From the NCBI GenBank assembly GCA_958437495.1, contig CAUBOH010000010.1, positions 1-64,000 of the forward strand: DNA of 64,000 bases, in the 5' to 3' direction. This document shows positions 1 to 7,768 of this stretch, in pieces. The notes under the pieces are model-generated. The model saw nothing but the letters and a program-made list of their open reading frames with translations. It was not told where the DNA came from and made no database searches. The first letter of the stretch is position 1; the number at the start of each line of letters is the position of its first letter. Made by a program: the position numbers and the translations under genes. The DNA comes from an uncultured Collinsella sp. (GTDB lineage: Bacteria > Actinomycetota > Coriobacteriia > Coriobacteriales > Coriobacteriaceae).

Positions 1-362
1 ACGCCAATCCGGTCGAGCTCTTTGGCATGCGCGTTGCCCATGTGGGCATTAACGCCACCGACCCGGCAGACGCCCTGGAGATCGCGGAACTGTTCTCGAC
101 GATGATGGGCCTGCCCGTCATCGAGACTCCGGTTTCGTACTTCAATGATTCGCTGGTCGAGATCATGAAGCAGAACGGTCGCGGCGCCAAGGGCCACATC
201 GGCTTTGCCGTCAACGACATCGATGCGGCTGAGAAGTGGTTTGCCGAGCGCGGGCTCGAGGTCAACGAGGAGTCGCGCGCGCTGCTGCCCGACGGTAGCA
301 CCAAGCTCGTGTACTTTAAGCGCGAGTTCGCCGGCTTCGCCGTGCATCTGTGCCGCGAGTAG
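1..362 (+). CDS. C-terminal VOC domain of a KDPG/KHG-aldolase-type protein (partial, 5' end outside window)
   Basis: The reading frame is already open at base 3 (codons A-N-P-V-E-L-F-G precede the first ATG at 27), so this is probably the tail of a longer gene rather than a 111-residue protein. The visible part is a vicinal-oxygen-chelate (glyoxalase-like) fold: AHVGINA at its start, GHIGFAVNDI in the middle and GFAVHLCRE at the end. In many Firmicutes and Coriobacteria this domain is fused behind 2-dehydro-3-deoxyphosphogluconate aldolase, and the AHVGIN and GFAVHL ends match what I recall of that fusion. The aldolase half is not visible, so the fusion is inference; a stand-alone VOC protein is the alternative. 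A hairpin terminator follows 22 bases later. Confidence 0.7.
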   Translation, partial: ANPVELFGMRVAHVGINATDPADALEIAELFSTMMGLPVIETPVSYFNDSLVEIMKQNGRGAKGHIGFAVNDIDAAEKWFAERGLEVNEESRALLPDGSTKLVYFKREFAGFAVHLCRE

Positions 363-383
363 CGCACAAGCTGTTTAACTAGC

Positions 384-420
384 AAAAAGGGATAGAGCCG
401 CCTGGCCCTATCCCTTTTTT
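384..420. terminator. Bidirectional rho-independent terminator
   Basis: A 12-bp stem AAAAAGGGATAG / CTATCCCTTTTT (384-395 with 408-419) ends in a T-run on the + strand and is flanked by A's on the left, so it can serve both the aldolase/VOC gene and the convergent histidine kinase gene. Confidence 0.85.
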
Positions 421-436
421 ATGCCGAGGGGCATCC

Positions 437-1730
437 CTACCGCGGCAGGCGAATCGTAAAGCGGCTGCCGACGCCCTCGACTGAGGTCACGCCAATGACA
501 CCGCCATGGCTATCGACGATCCACTTGGCAATGGCGAGCCCCAGACCCGAGCCCTGCGCGCCGGCATCGCGTGCGTTATCGGCTCGGTAGAACCGTTCAA
601 ACGCGTGAGCTGCGGATTCCTGATTCATGCCGATGCCCTCGTCCTCAACACTTATGTCGATCGTGCCCGCGCCCGCATCCGGCGTCACGCCAAACGAGAT
701 GGATGTGCCCGCGTCCGAATACTTGGCGGCGTTCTGCACGATCACGCGCAGAGCCTGCTTCACGAGCGCCACGTCAACGGGCGCGTCGCAGCGCGGGTCG
801 CTGGTAAGTGCGGCATCGTACGCCAGTCGATATGTGTGCGCGGCATCGATCATCTGCGATTCCTCGCATACCTCGCCGACCAGTGCGGCCAGGTTAGTAT
901 TCGCACGCCGCAGGACCGTGCGCCCGGCATCGCCGCGCGCCAAAAACAGCAGCTGCTCCACGAGCTCCTGCATATGCTCGCTTTCGGCCTTGAGCGAGGC
1001 AATGGACTCTGCCAGCACGTCCGGGTCGTCTTTGCCCCAGCGGTCGAGCATGTTCACGTAGCCCTGAATCACCGCGATGGGCGTGCGCAGCTCGTGGCTC
1101 GCATCGTTGACAAAGCGCATCTGCTGCAGCTTGGCCTCTTGCATCTGGCGCAGTAGGCGGTTGAGTGCAACCTCGATGCTTGCCAGGTCGGCGTCGCCGG
1201 TAGTGACGCTCGGCGAGTCGACGCTTGCGCGCTCGATAGCCTGCTCCAATGTTTCCATCTTGCCGCCGGAGAGCTGCATGCGGCCGAGTTCGTCCACGCG
1301 CAGGGCCAGATCGTTGAGCGGCGCCATGGTGCGGCGCACGCGGCGGGCGCCGCCGAGCATGTTGAGCACGCTGATGACCTGCCAACTCACAACGACAAGG
1401 TAGAGAGGCCATAGCGCGACGAGGTCCTGCGCGAGGGGGAAAGTCTTGGTGGTACGCGCAAGCTCGACGGTATAGGTGAGCGTTGTCAGGTCCCAGCCGC
1501 GCGGGCGTCAGCGACATGCTGCGAACGGCGGCGCCGGGGATCCATCCCGCGGTAAACGCGCCATCGGGCAGCGTCTGGTTGTATCCATAGACGAGGATCG
1601 CCGCCGCAATAACCAACAGTAACAGATCGAGCCAGATGTGGCTCATCAAGCGGCGCCACATATAGCTCCAGTTGATGGCGCGGGCGATGGAAGTGACGCG
1701 CTTGGTCTCGGTGTTACGCGCGACAGACAT
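437..1730 (-). pseudogene. Sensor histidine kinase, frameshifted near 1497-1503
   Basis: Membrane sensor kinase of an OmpR-type two-component system. The N-terminal part starts at 1730 (MSVARNTETKR), overlapping the regulator stop by 17 nt, and has a membrane helix (IWLDLLLLVIAAAILVYGY). The frame is lost at a GCGCGGC tract around 1497-1503 and continues one frame over as GWDLTTLTYTVELARTTK, a second hydrophobic segment (LVALWPLYLVVV) and a HAMP-like region. The catalytic half is intact: H-box SHELRTPIAVIQGY, N-box IVQNAAKYSD, G1 DEGIGM, F-box FERFYR, G2 GSGLGLAIAKWI. The later GTG at 1390 would give a 317-residue protein lacking the sensor. Either a real mutation (dinucleotide slippage would explain it) or a sequencing error. 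Confidence 0.8.
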
Positions 1731-2499
1731 AGCCCACCCCGCGCACGGTTTGGATGATGCGGGCGCCGCCAGCGTCTTCGATTTTGGCGCGCAGGTGCGC
1801 GATGTGTACGTCGACGTTGTTGGTGTCGCCCACGTATTCGTAGCCCAGCGCTTCGTGCGCGATGCGCTCACGCGTGAGCACGGTGCCGGCATGCGCCATA
1901 AGCAGGGCGAGGACGTCGAACTCGCGGGCGGTCAGCACGATGGGTGAGCCGCCGACCATAACCTCGCGGCGGTCGGGATCGAGTGCGACCGAGTCAACGG
2001 TGAGCGCGGCGGGGGAGGGCGCGGCAGCGGTCTGGGCCGTGTCGCTGGCCGGGGGTATCGCGGCGGCGTTCTCGGCCGTGCCGCCCGCCATACCCGCCCC
2101 GGCGCCGGAACCACTAACGCCCGAAGCTGCCCGCACGGCCTCCGCGCGCTTCAACGCCACGCGGATCCGTGCGAACAGTTCCTCAATCGCAAACGGCTTG
2201 GTCAGGTAATCGTCGGCGCCGGCATCGAGCCCGGCCACTTTGTCCATCACGGCATCGCGCGCGGTGACCATAATCACCGGCACATCCTTGTGCTTGCGGA
2301 CACGCCGCAAGACCTCCATGCCGTTGAGCTGCGGCAACAGCACGTCGAGCAGAATCAGATCGTAGTCGCGCTCCAGCGCCAGGTCCACGGCAGTGCGGCC
2401 ATCGGCGGCGTGTTCCACCTGGTAGCCCTCGTGCTCCAGCTCGAGCGTCACAAAGCGGGCGATTTTCTCCTCGTCCTCTACGATCAGGATCCGTGCCAT
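1714..2499 (-). CDS. OmpR/PhoB-family response regulator with an unusual Ala/Gly linker
   Basis: DNA-binding response regulator, about 261 residues, paired with the downstream kinase. The receiver domain has the acidic pocket (VEDEE), phospho-acceptor Asp in DLILLDVLLPQ and the conserved Lys in TKPF. The C-terminal winged helix ends in the typical VRGVGYVCRA. Receiver and DNA-binding domains are joined by about 45 residues of Ala, Gly, Ser and Pro, much longer than usual in this family. I prefer the ATG at 2499 to the one at 2511, because a G-rich ribosome site (2502-2508) sits just before it. Cotranscribed with the DUF4342-like gene upstream (stop-to-start gap about 18 nt) and the kinase gene, which overlaps it. 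Confidence 0.92.
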   Translation of the reverse strand: MARILIVEDEEKIARFVTLELEHEGYQVEHAADGRTAVDLALERDYDLILLDVLLPQLNGMEVLRRVRKHKDVPVIMVTARDAVMDKVAGLDAGADDYLTKPFAIEELFARIRVALKRAEAVRAASGVSGSGAGAGMAGGTAENAAAIPPASDTAQTAAAPSPAALTVDSVALDPDRREVMVGGSPIVLTAREFDVLALLMAHAGTVLTRERIAHEALGYEYVGDTNNVDVHIAHLRAKIEDAGGARIIQTVRGVGYVCRA

Positions 2500-2517
2500 G
2501 CGTGCCCCCATCTGCGA

Positions 2518-3060
2518 TTACTTGTCGTCGTTCAGATTTTGCTTGATGTCGTCCGCGGCGTCGGCGGCGTGGTCCATCAGGTTGTTGATGCTGCCGGGCA
2601 CGTCGCCGTCGCTATCGATGCGGTAGCGCATGCCAAAGAACAGCCCAAGCAGCATCAGCCATATCGTGGCGCCCCAGGCAAACAGGGCGACGATGGGGAT
2701 CAGGATGGGAATGTTGAGGATGATGGCGCCGCGGCGCGTGGCGACAAACTTCGTCTCCAGGCTCAGGCGGAAGAGCTTTTTGAGGTACTCCCACATGCTG
2801 TCCATCTTCTTGGAGAAGTCGGTTTTTTCGCTCGACTTTTCGTAGGCGGCCTGCGCGGCGACCATCTCGGCCGAGGGCTCATTGACCGGCTCGGACTCGG
2901 TGGCGGCGTGCGCCGACGTGGTCTGGGTCTTGCCCTGCGACTCAAGCCAAATGATGGCGTCCAAAACGTTGCCGTCGGCGGCGTCGAGCGCGGCTTTGGC
3001 ATCGGTGTAGCTCACGTTGCACTTGGTGCGGATGGTTTCAACTTTTTCGAGGTCGTCCAT
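2518..3060 (-). CDS. DUF4342-like membrane protein with N-terminal UBA/TS-N-like helix bundle
   Basis: About 180 residues. The first 45 residues (VETIRTKCNVSYTDAKAALD and onward, with DGNVLDAIIWLE) resemble the UBA/EF-Ts N-terminal three-helix bundle found in front of DUF4342. A charged linker follows, and then a hydrophobic stretch (about residues 118-150, ILNIPILIPIVALFAWGATI) that is probably two closely spaced membrane segments. The ATG at 3060 is chosen because AAAGGACAGGTC stands right before it; the longer open frame to 3117 has no such site. It is the first gene of a three-gene set with the response regulator and kinase, so it may be an accessory membrane component of that system. Function unknown. 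Confidence 0.75.
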   Translation of the reverse strand: MDDLEKVETIRTKCNVSYTDAKAALDAADGNVLDAIIWLESQGKTQTTSAHAATESEPVNEPSAEMVAAQAAYEKSSEKTDFSKKMDSMWEYLKKLFRLSLETKFVATRRGAIILNIPILIPIVALFAWGATIWLMLLGLFFGMRYRIDSDGDVPGSINNLMDHAADAADDIKQNLNDDK

Positions 3061-3438
3061 GACCTGTCCTTTCGTTCGATGGGCGCGACGTCGGGCGATC
3101 TGCCCGGGCGCGAGCATTGCGTTCGGCGGCCTGCGTTGCGCGGCGCCGCCCCGCCCTTGGTCGAACTCTATAGTGCAGGTTATAGATTAAGCGATTCTTG
3201 AGCCAAGATTAATGTTGGATGAGTTTTTGGGTGGCGGTGGGCACAGGCAGCCTTTGGGGCGAGCGCAGGCCGAGCGGCTAGAGCCCAGGGATAAATTTGT
3301 GTCCGTACGGCGAGATATACTTTTAACAATGTTGAGGGGCGTGACAGGACAAGGTTGCCCGGCGCCCGCGAAATCAGAGGGGCCGCCGTGCCGCATGGCG
3401 CAAACGAGCGGGACCCTGACACAAACAGGGGGTCATAC
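3061..3438. promoter_or_regulatory. Divergent intergenic region between DUF4342-like gene and phosphatase gene
   Basis: No gene seen. An AT-rich centre (about 3165-3215) probably carries the minus-strand promoter. A TATACT hexamer at 3316-3321 is a plausible -10 element for the phosphatase gene, but I see no convincing -35 at the right distance. Confidence 0.35.
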
Positions 3439-4200
3439 GTGCATATCTACGCTATGAGCGACATTCACGGGTGCTTGGACGCCTTTAAGGCATCGCTCTC
3501 CACCATCGACCTCGATGCCCAGGACTCCAAGCTGGTTTTGCTTGGTGACTACTGCGACCGAGGCCCCGATTCGCTCGGGGTCTTCGAGCTCATCATGGAC
3601 CTGCAAAAGCGGTACGGCGATCGCGTCGTGGCGCTGCGCGGCAACCACGAGGAGATGTTCCTCGAGTACACTGACGAGGTAAACGACCTTAATTTTACGC
3701 AGGCATGGGTACTTGCCGACAGCAATCTGGCAACGGCCAAAAGCTTCCTGGATACCGAGGCATTCAAGTACGTTAAGCACCTTTTGAGGCTCAGGAAGTT
3801 CGAGGAGGCCTACGCCTTTACGGTTGAGCGCATAAAGGCCGAGCACGCGGACATTATCGCGTGGGTCCGCAAACTCCCTTACTTTTACGAGAGTCCCTTC
3901 GGCCAGGTCTTTGTGCATGCCGGCGTTGACGAGGAAGCCGGGGAGGATTGGAAACTCGGCACGTCTGACGAGTCGTTTACTATGATGCCGCCCGATTACG
4001 TGGGGCATAAGTTCTATCTGGATGTTATCGCCGGGCATATCAACACCGAGGCGGTCTCGGGCATTGCGGGCTACCGCGGTATCTGGCATGACGGCGCCAG
4101 CCATTTCTTCATCGACGGGAACGTCATGAAGAACGGCGAGGTCGCCGTGCTGGGCTACGACTCGGAGACAGGGAAGTACGGCGGGCAAGGGCTGGAGTAG
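3439..4200 (+). CDS. Serine/threonine-phosphatase-like metallophosphoesterase
   Basis: About 253 residues of the PPP-type calcineurin-like phosphoesterase fold. The metal-binding signatures appear in order: MSDIHGCLD at residue 6, LLGDYCDRGPDS near residue 35, LRGNHEEM near residue 68 and VFVHAGVDEEA in the second half, followed by a late IAGHINTE that supplies a further metal-binding His. The start is the GTG at 3439, seven bases after AGGGGG; the upstream extension to 3355 is low-complexity and has no ribosome site. It stands alone, with a 378-base upstream gap shared with the divergent DUF4342-like gene. Substrate unknown; bis-nucleoside tetraphosphatase or protein phosphatase are both possible in this family. 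Confidence 0.88.
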   Translation: MHIYAMSDIHGCLDAFKASLSTIDLDAQDSKLVLLGDYCDRGPDSLGVFELIMDLQKRYGDRVVALRGNHEEMFLEYTDEVNDLNFTQAWVLADSNLATAKSFLDTEAFKYVKHLLRLRKFEEAYAFTVERIKAEHADIIAWVRKLPYFYESPFGQVFVHAGVDEEAGEDWKLGTSDESFTMMPPDYVGHKFYLDVIAGHINTEAVSGIAGYRGIWHDGASHFFIDGNVMKNGEVAVLGYDSETGKYGGQGLE

Positions 4201-4293
4201 ATTGGCGGGCTCTGAGAGGCTGGGGTCGCTCCTGCGGCAAAGGATGCCTGGTTCTCTTTCCGGCCAGAGCGATATGGCGATGAATTGCTGACC

Positions 4294-5030
4294 CTACTCG
4301 CTCTCCTGCTTAACCAACGCATTCTTTATCCAGGTCATCATGGAATCTGAGGAATAATTGGGAACTTTGTCAATCTTTAATGACAGGCTGCTCTTCAGCT
4401 TCAGCTGCATCTTGTTCAAGTCCCCTTTATCGTATGGGCTGAGGTATGGATAGAGGTAATGGTATTCGTGGTGATCGCAGCTTAAGGCATGGGCGACATC
4501 AAGGAGCGCAAGCACGGAGATGAGTACGTGCCACTGCTGGTTCAAAACTTGTTTGCCGTTCTTGTCCTTAGTAAAGGGATCAAAGGCATCGATTTTTGCA
4601 ACTACGTTTTTGTCGAAGCAAAAGTGGTACTGCTTTTGATTGTCAGTGAGATGCTTGAGCACAAGATAATAGGCTGCATTTTCCGGATGTGCTTTCATTG
4701 TACTTTTCGGTTTGAGCTTTTTTGCCTGTCTGATTTTGTTCCATTCAGTGCCACACCAATCGTCCCACGCTCCCTTTCTGAGCGCGGATTCCATTGCTTC
4801 GAGTTCACTGTTGTCTAATTGATTTAGGGCAACTATGGCGTTGCCTAATTTTCCGCTTCGTCGCGACTATCGGGGCTTTTAGAAATGCTTTCGTAGGGAT
4901 TGTTGCACCATCCAATAAAGTCCTTGATGTTTATCGGCTCGGTGCAAAAGGTTCCGGAGACAGAAGTGCTGTGGGAACGGTTGAAAAAGTCCTGAACATC
5001 GTTCAAATCGGCGCGGTTGACTTCGTTCAT
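4294..5030 (-). pseudogene. Hypothetical protein gene, split by a frameshift at an A-run near 4850
   Basis: Two minus-strand frames join into one sensible protein of about 245 residues. The first starts at ATG 5030 behind a good ribosome site (AAAGGAATCCAGAT) and ends at a TAG at 4845-4847 with SPDSRDEAEN. The second is open from just before that point, without its own start, as KLGNAIVALNQLDNSELEAM, and runs to 4294. Adding one A to the AAAA run at about 4849-4852 restores a continuous E-A-E-K-L-G-N-A reading. The later ATG at 4794 would give a 166-residue protein. AT-richer than its neighbours and not recognised: it has a His-rich central segment (LSCDHHEYHYLYPY) and no membrane segments. 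Probably acquired DNA. Confidence 0.6.
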
Positions 5031-5163
5031 ATCTGGATTCCTTTCTCATCAGGAAACATGTCTCATCATAGGCATGCCTGCGGTCGTGGCGGCTAGGGGC
5101 GCCAGTGCTAGTGAGGGTTCCAGAGAAGGAAGCGGCGTGCACCCTCGGGGCAGCAAAGAATCA

Positions 5164-5343
5164 AGGTCTAATACTTTTCCGGAGAAGTGAACGAGCTTAA
5201 TTGGACCCCCGAAGCATCGACACTTTGAGGGTGCCGTTTCCTGCGGTTTCGGTACTGAAATCCTGCGATTTTGCTGCCAAAAAATGCGGATGTTTCAGGG
5301 GTTCAAAAACAGCCGTTCACTTCTCGGGAAAAGTATTAGACCT
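5164..5343. repeat. MITE-like element with 30-bp terminal inverted repeats
   Basis: Arms at 5164-5193 and 5314-5343 are reverse complements at 29 of 30 positions (outer ends AGGTCTAATACTTTTCC / GGAAAAGTATTAGACCT). An inner imperfect inverted repeat lies at about 5203-5218 and 5290-5305. The 120-base interior has no open frame of note. It sits in the gap between the broken hypothetical gene and the AbiEi gene, where I see no gene from 5031 to 5464. I cannot see a target-site duplication. Confidence 0.7.
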
Positions 5344-5429
5344 CGACAGCGGGGGATGTTGAGCTGGTAACAAAGCGGCGGCAAAAATGGGATAGGCAAG
5401 ACGCGCCAATCATCTGGAATCAGAATCAC

Positions 5430-5464
5430 GTTGCAAAAGTATGAAAATATCCTACAATTGCAAC
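5430..5464 (+). promoter_or_regulatory. Promoter and 7-bp inverted-repeat operator of the abiEi-like gene
   Basis: TTGCAA (5431-5436), 16 bases, TACAAT (5453-5458) reads as a sigma-70-type promoter. The predicted start of transcription is at or next to the ATG at 5465, so the message may be leaderless. GTTGCAA (5430-5436) and TTGCAAC (5458-5464) form a perfect inverted repeat spanning both promoter elements. AbiEi proteins are known to repress their own operons by binding inverted repeats in the promoter; assigning that role here is inference. Confidence 0.6.
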
Positions 5465-6088
5465 ATGAAGTACTTTAGCAACATAACGGCGATAAGCGAG
5501 CTTTCCGAGAGCGAGGGCGTGTTCACTACAGCTCAGGCGGCTCGCATGGATATCTCTCGAGATGCACTGGCACACTCATGCCGTGCGGGGCGTCTTGAAC
5601 GGATATGTCACGGCGCCTACCGAATGTCTGGAACACGGCGCCAAGACACCGACGAGCTCAACGCTTTTTGGAAGCTTACCAATCCCTCCCTTTGCGCGTG
5701 GGAGAGAAAACGCCAGTGGGATGGCATCGCCGTGAGCGGCACGACTGCGGCGAACTTGCAGCAAATGGGCGATTTCCATCTGTCCCCCTACAGGATGACC
5801 GCGCCCATGCGCATCAATACAAGAAACGAATCCCTTTCTTTTGCAAAACGCGAGATTGTCGAGCAGGATATCGTTTGGCTCGACGGCCTGCCGGTAACTA
5901 AATCCGAGCGCACGCTTGTCGATCTTTGCCTCGATTGCGAGGACCCCTCATTAATTATCGATGCCTATAACGACGCGCTTGGGCGAGGGCTCAACACGCA
6001 ACGGCTGAAAGAACTTGTAAAGGAGAACTCTAAAACCGCCAAACGACGCGAGCTAATGAGGCCTTTGTTGATGGTGCTGAACGGGTAA
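5465..6088 (+). CDS. abiEi: AbiEi-type antitoxin / transcriptional regulator
   Basis: About 207 residues. The N-terminal winged-helix region (LSESEGVFTTAQAARMDIS, then LAHSCRAGRLERICHGAYRM, residues 10-60) is the hallmark of AbiEi antitoxins of type IV toxin-antitoxin systems. The C-terminal half, with GLPVTKSERTLVDLCLD, matches the antitoxin's neutralising domain. The ATG at 5465 is preferred to the one at 5441 because the promoter and its inverted repeat end exactly there. The partner toxin should follow directly, but only its first 21 codons are present (see 6104-6169). The protein is therefore an orphan antitoxin here, possibly still acting as a repressor or anti-toxin-system factor. Identification of the family is fairly secure; activity is not known. 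Confidence 0.8.
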   Translation: MKYFSNITAISELSESEGVFTTAQAARMDISRDALAHSCRAGRLERICHGAYRMSGTRRQDTDELNAFWKLTNPSLCAWERKRQWDGIAVSGTTAANLQQMGDFHLSPYRMTAPMRINTRNESLSFAKREIVEQDIVWLDGLPVTKSERTLVDLCLDCEDPSLIIDAYNDALGRGLNTQRLKELVKENSKTAKRRELMRPLLMVLNG

Positions 6089-6103
6089 TGCGAAACGGAG
6101 GAC

Positions 6104-6169
6104 ATGGTGAAGTACAAAACGCCTGCCGCATTGGAGATGGCTGTTAGGAATGCCACAAGGCAGTTTTAA
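6104..6169 (+). pseudogene. Remnant of AbiEii-type nucleotidyltransferase toxin gene
   Basis: Fifteen bases after the antitoxin stop, CGGAGGAC precedes an ATG that reads MVKYKTPAALEMAVRNATRQ F and then stops at TAA (6167-6169). The pattern K-Y-K-T-P-x-A-L-E-x-A-V resembles the extreme N-terminus of AbiEii/AbiGii toxins, which are normally about 250-300 residues. No continuation is visible before the next gene at 6320. The most likely reading is a toxin gene truncated by the DNA that follows. Confidence 0.5.
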
Positions 6170-6217
6170 ATGAGCGTCGAAACGTGAATAATCGTGCTGC
6201 GACTGTCATGTTAATGT

Positions 6218-6231
6218 CGGTAGCGCTACCG
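6218..6231. promoter_or_regulatory. 14-bp perfect palindrome resembling a LacI-family operator
   Basis: CGGTAGCGCTACCG has the central AGCGCT of many LacI-family operators. No LacI-type regulator or sugar gene is nearby. It lies between the toxin remnant and the first gene of the defence island and could mark promoter control of that island. Confidence 0.3.
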
Positions 6232-6319
6232 TTCGCATGATTTGGGTGTCGGTAAGTGATAATTGATTAATGGCCGCTGCTATACTTAGCGATTATGATG
6301 CTAGTAAGATTGGCTTTGG

Positions 6320-7768
6320 ATGGAATCGATGCAGCTTGAGCCCGAACCGAGGATTTTAATTGAAAGCCTAAGAGATATTGGGTATTCGTTTAATAGTGCA
6401 CTAGCTGATATTGTTGACAATTCTATTACTGCGAAGGCAAGGAATATCTCAATCCTTGCTATTCCTTCTGATGACTTCAGAATTGCAATCATTGATGATG
6501 GTGAGGGGCTTGGCAGAGATGAGCTAATGCATGCCATGAGACTCGGTAGCACTGATCCGAGGTGCAAGCGGAATTTGAACGATCTCGGGCGTTTTGGTCT
6601 CGGGTTAAAAACCGCTTCATTTTCACAATGCAGAAGGCTGACAGTTGTGTCAAAGAAAAACGGTGAAGTGAATGCCTTCACGTGGGATCTCGATTTTGTT
6701 GCCAATGAAAACAAATGGACAGTTTTGGAACAGAAAAGAACGGACGCCATTCCGTTTATTGAAGAGATGCGCGAGGCGGGTACGCTTGTTCTCTGGGAAA
6801 AACTTGATCGTCTAACCGGAGTAAATGGATCAGGAAAAGCCAATTACGACAGACTTATTAGTGAGGCTCAAGATTACCTCTCTCTTGTATTTCATCGTTA
6901 CTTAGCGGGAGAACGTGGGCTCAAGCGCATCAAGATCAATGTGAATAATCGCACGCTTGACCCCATCGATCCATTTAATGTTAGCAATCAGGCGACGCAA
7001 CCATCGCCTGTCGAAAATGTTTGTCCCGGCGTTACGATGCAGGCGTTTACTCTTCCGCATAGGTCAAATTATGCTTCAGATGCAGAGTATGAAAAGTTTG
7101 CTCTTCCTGGCGGTTACTTAAAGAATCAGGGAGTCTTTCTCTATCGCGCGAAGCGCTTGATACTGCATGGAACTTGGTTTGGGATTGCCAAGAAAACCGC
7201 TCTCACCCAGTTGTGCCGCGTGAAGATTGATATTGATGTTAACCAAGATGAAGCATGGAAAATTGACGTTAAGAAAGTGTCCGCTCAGCTTCCAGAAGAA
7301 GTAAGGGCGAGTATCAAACAATTGATTGCTCATATTGGTGCGCCTTCAAAAAGAGTTTATCGTCGTCGCGGCGCTAGGTTAACGAGGCCTGAGGTATATC
7401 CGGCTTGGAATGCGATAAAAACTGGAGACAAGACCCTTTATTGCATTAATCGCAAAAACCCAATTCTCGATAGCTTCAATTCATCTCTTGATGATGATCA
7501 GAGGGCTGCTTTCAAGACTGTTCTTTCGCTAGTCGAATCGTCGTTCCCAACGGAATCTCTTTTCTACGAACTGTCGAACAACGAGGGGTCAGTTTGCTTT
7601 GAAGAGATGGAAGACGATGACTTTTCTAATGCCGTTCTCACTTTCTTTGGCTCATTAAAGCAAATGGGGAAGGATGAGGATGACATCCTTTCCATCATGA
7701 GGTCTGTTGACTTGTTCGTAAGACGCTGGAACGAAGTACTCAGCATTCTTGGAATTGAGGAGCGTTAA
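6320..7768 (+). CDS. MORC-type GHKL ATPase of defence island
   Basis: 482 residues with an N-terminal HATPase_c_3 (Hsp90/MutL/MORC-like) domain. N-box ALADIVDNSITAKA (residues 28-41), G1 IDDGEGL (57-63) and G2 GRFGLGLKTASFSQ (about 90-103) provide the ATP-binding lid; a transducer-like S5 domain follows (about residues 190-350), and then a helical C-terminus. First gene of a tight run: its TAA is immediately followed by the ATG of the Z1 gene. Bacterial MORC-type ATPases in such operons are thought to sense or clamp DNA, with ATP-driven dimerisation; that is family knowledge, not shown here. The start is uncertain between ATG 6320 and 6329, the latter having GGATGGA just ahead. Markedly AT-richer than the flanking genome. 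Confidence 0.88.
   Translation: MESMQLEPEPRILIESLRDIGYSFNSALADIVDNSITAKARNISILAIPSDDFRIAIIDDGEGLGRDELMHAMRLGSTDPRCKRNLNDLGRFGLGLKTASFSQCRRLTVVSKKNGEVNAFTWDLDFVANENKWTVLEQKRTDAIPFIEEMREAGTLVLWEKLDRLTGVNGSGKANYDRLISEAQDYLSLVFHRYLAGERGLKRIKINVNNRTLDPIDPFNVSNQATQPSPVENVCPGVTMQAFTLPHRSNYASDAEYEKFALPGGYLKNQGVFLYRAKRLILHGTWFGIAKKTALTQLCRVKIDIDVNQDEAWKIDVKKVSAQLPEEVRASIKQLIAHIGAPSKRVYRRRGARLTRPEVYPAWNAIKTGDKTLYCINRKNPILDSFNSSLDDDQRAAFKTVLSLVESSFPTESLFYELSNNEGSVCFEEMEDDDFSNAVLTFFGSLKQMGKDEDDILSIMRSVDLFVRRWNEVLSILGIEER

Noticed and set aside
894..1892. 332-codon minus-strand frame as an independent protein
   Set aside because: Only its 1500-1730 part is coding (start of the kinase); the rest is the wrong frame of the regulator and kinase genes.
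4489..4818. Plus-strand frames over the hypothetical gene (also 4794-5096)
   Set aside because: No ribosome sites; the minus-strand frames have a good ribosome site and join into one protein.
6263..6286. TTGATT / TATACT promoter for the MORC gene
   Set aside because: Spacing is only 12 bases; only the -10 hexamer is credible.
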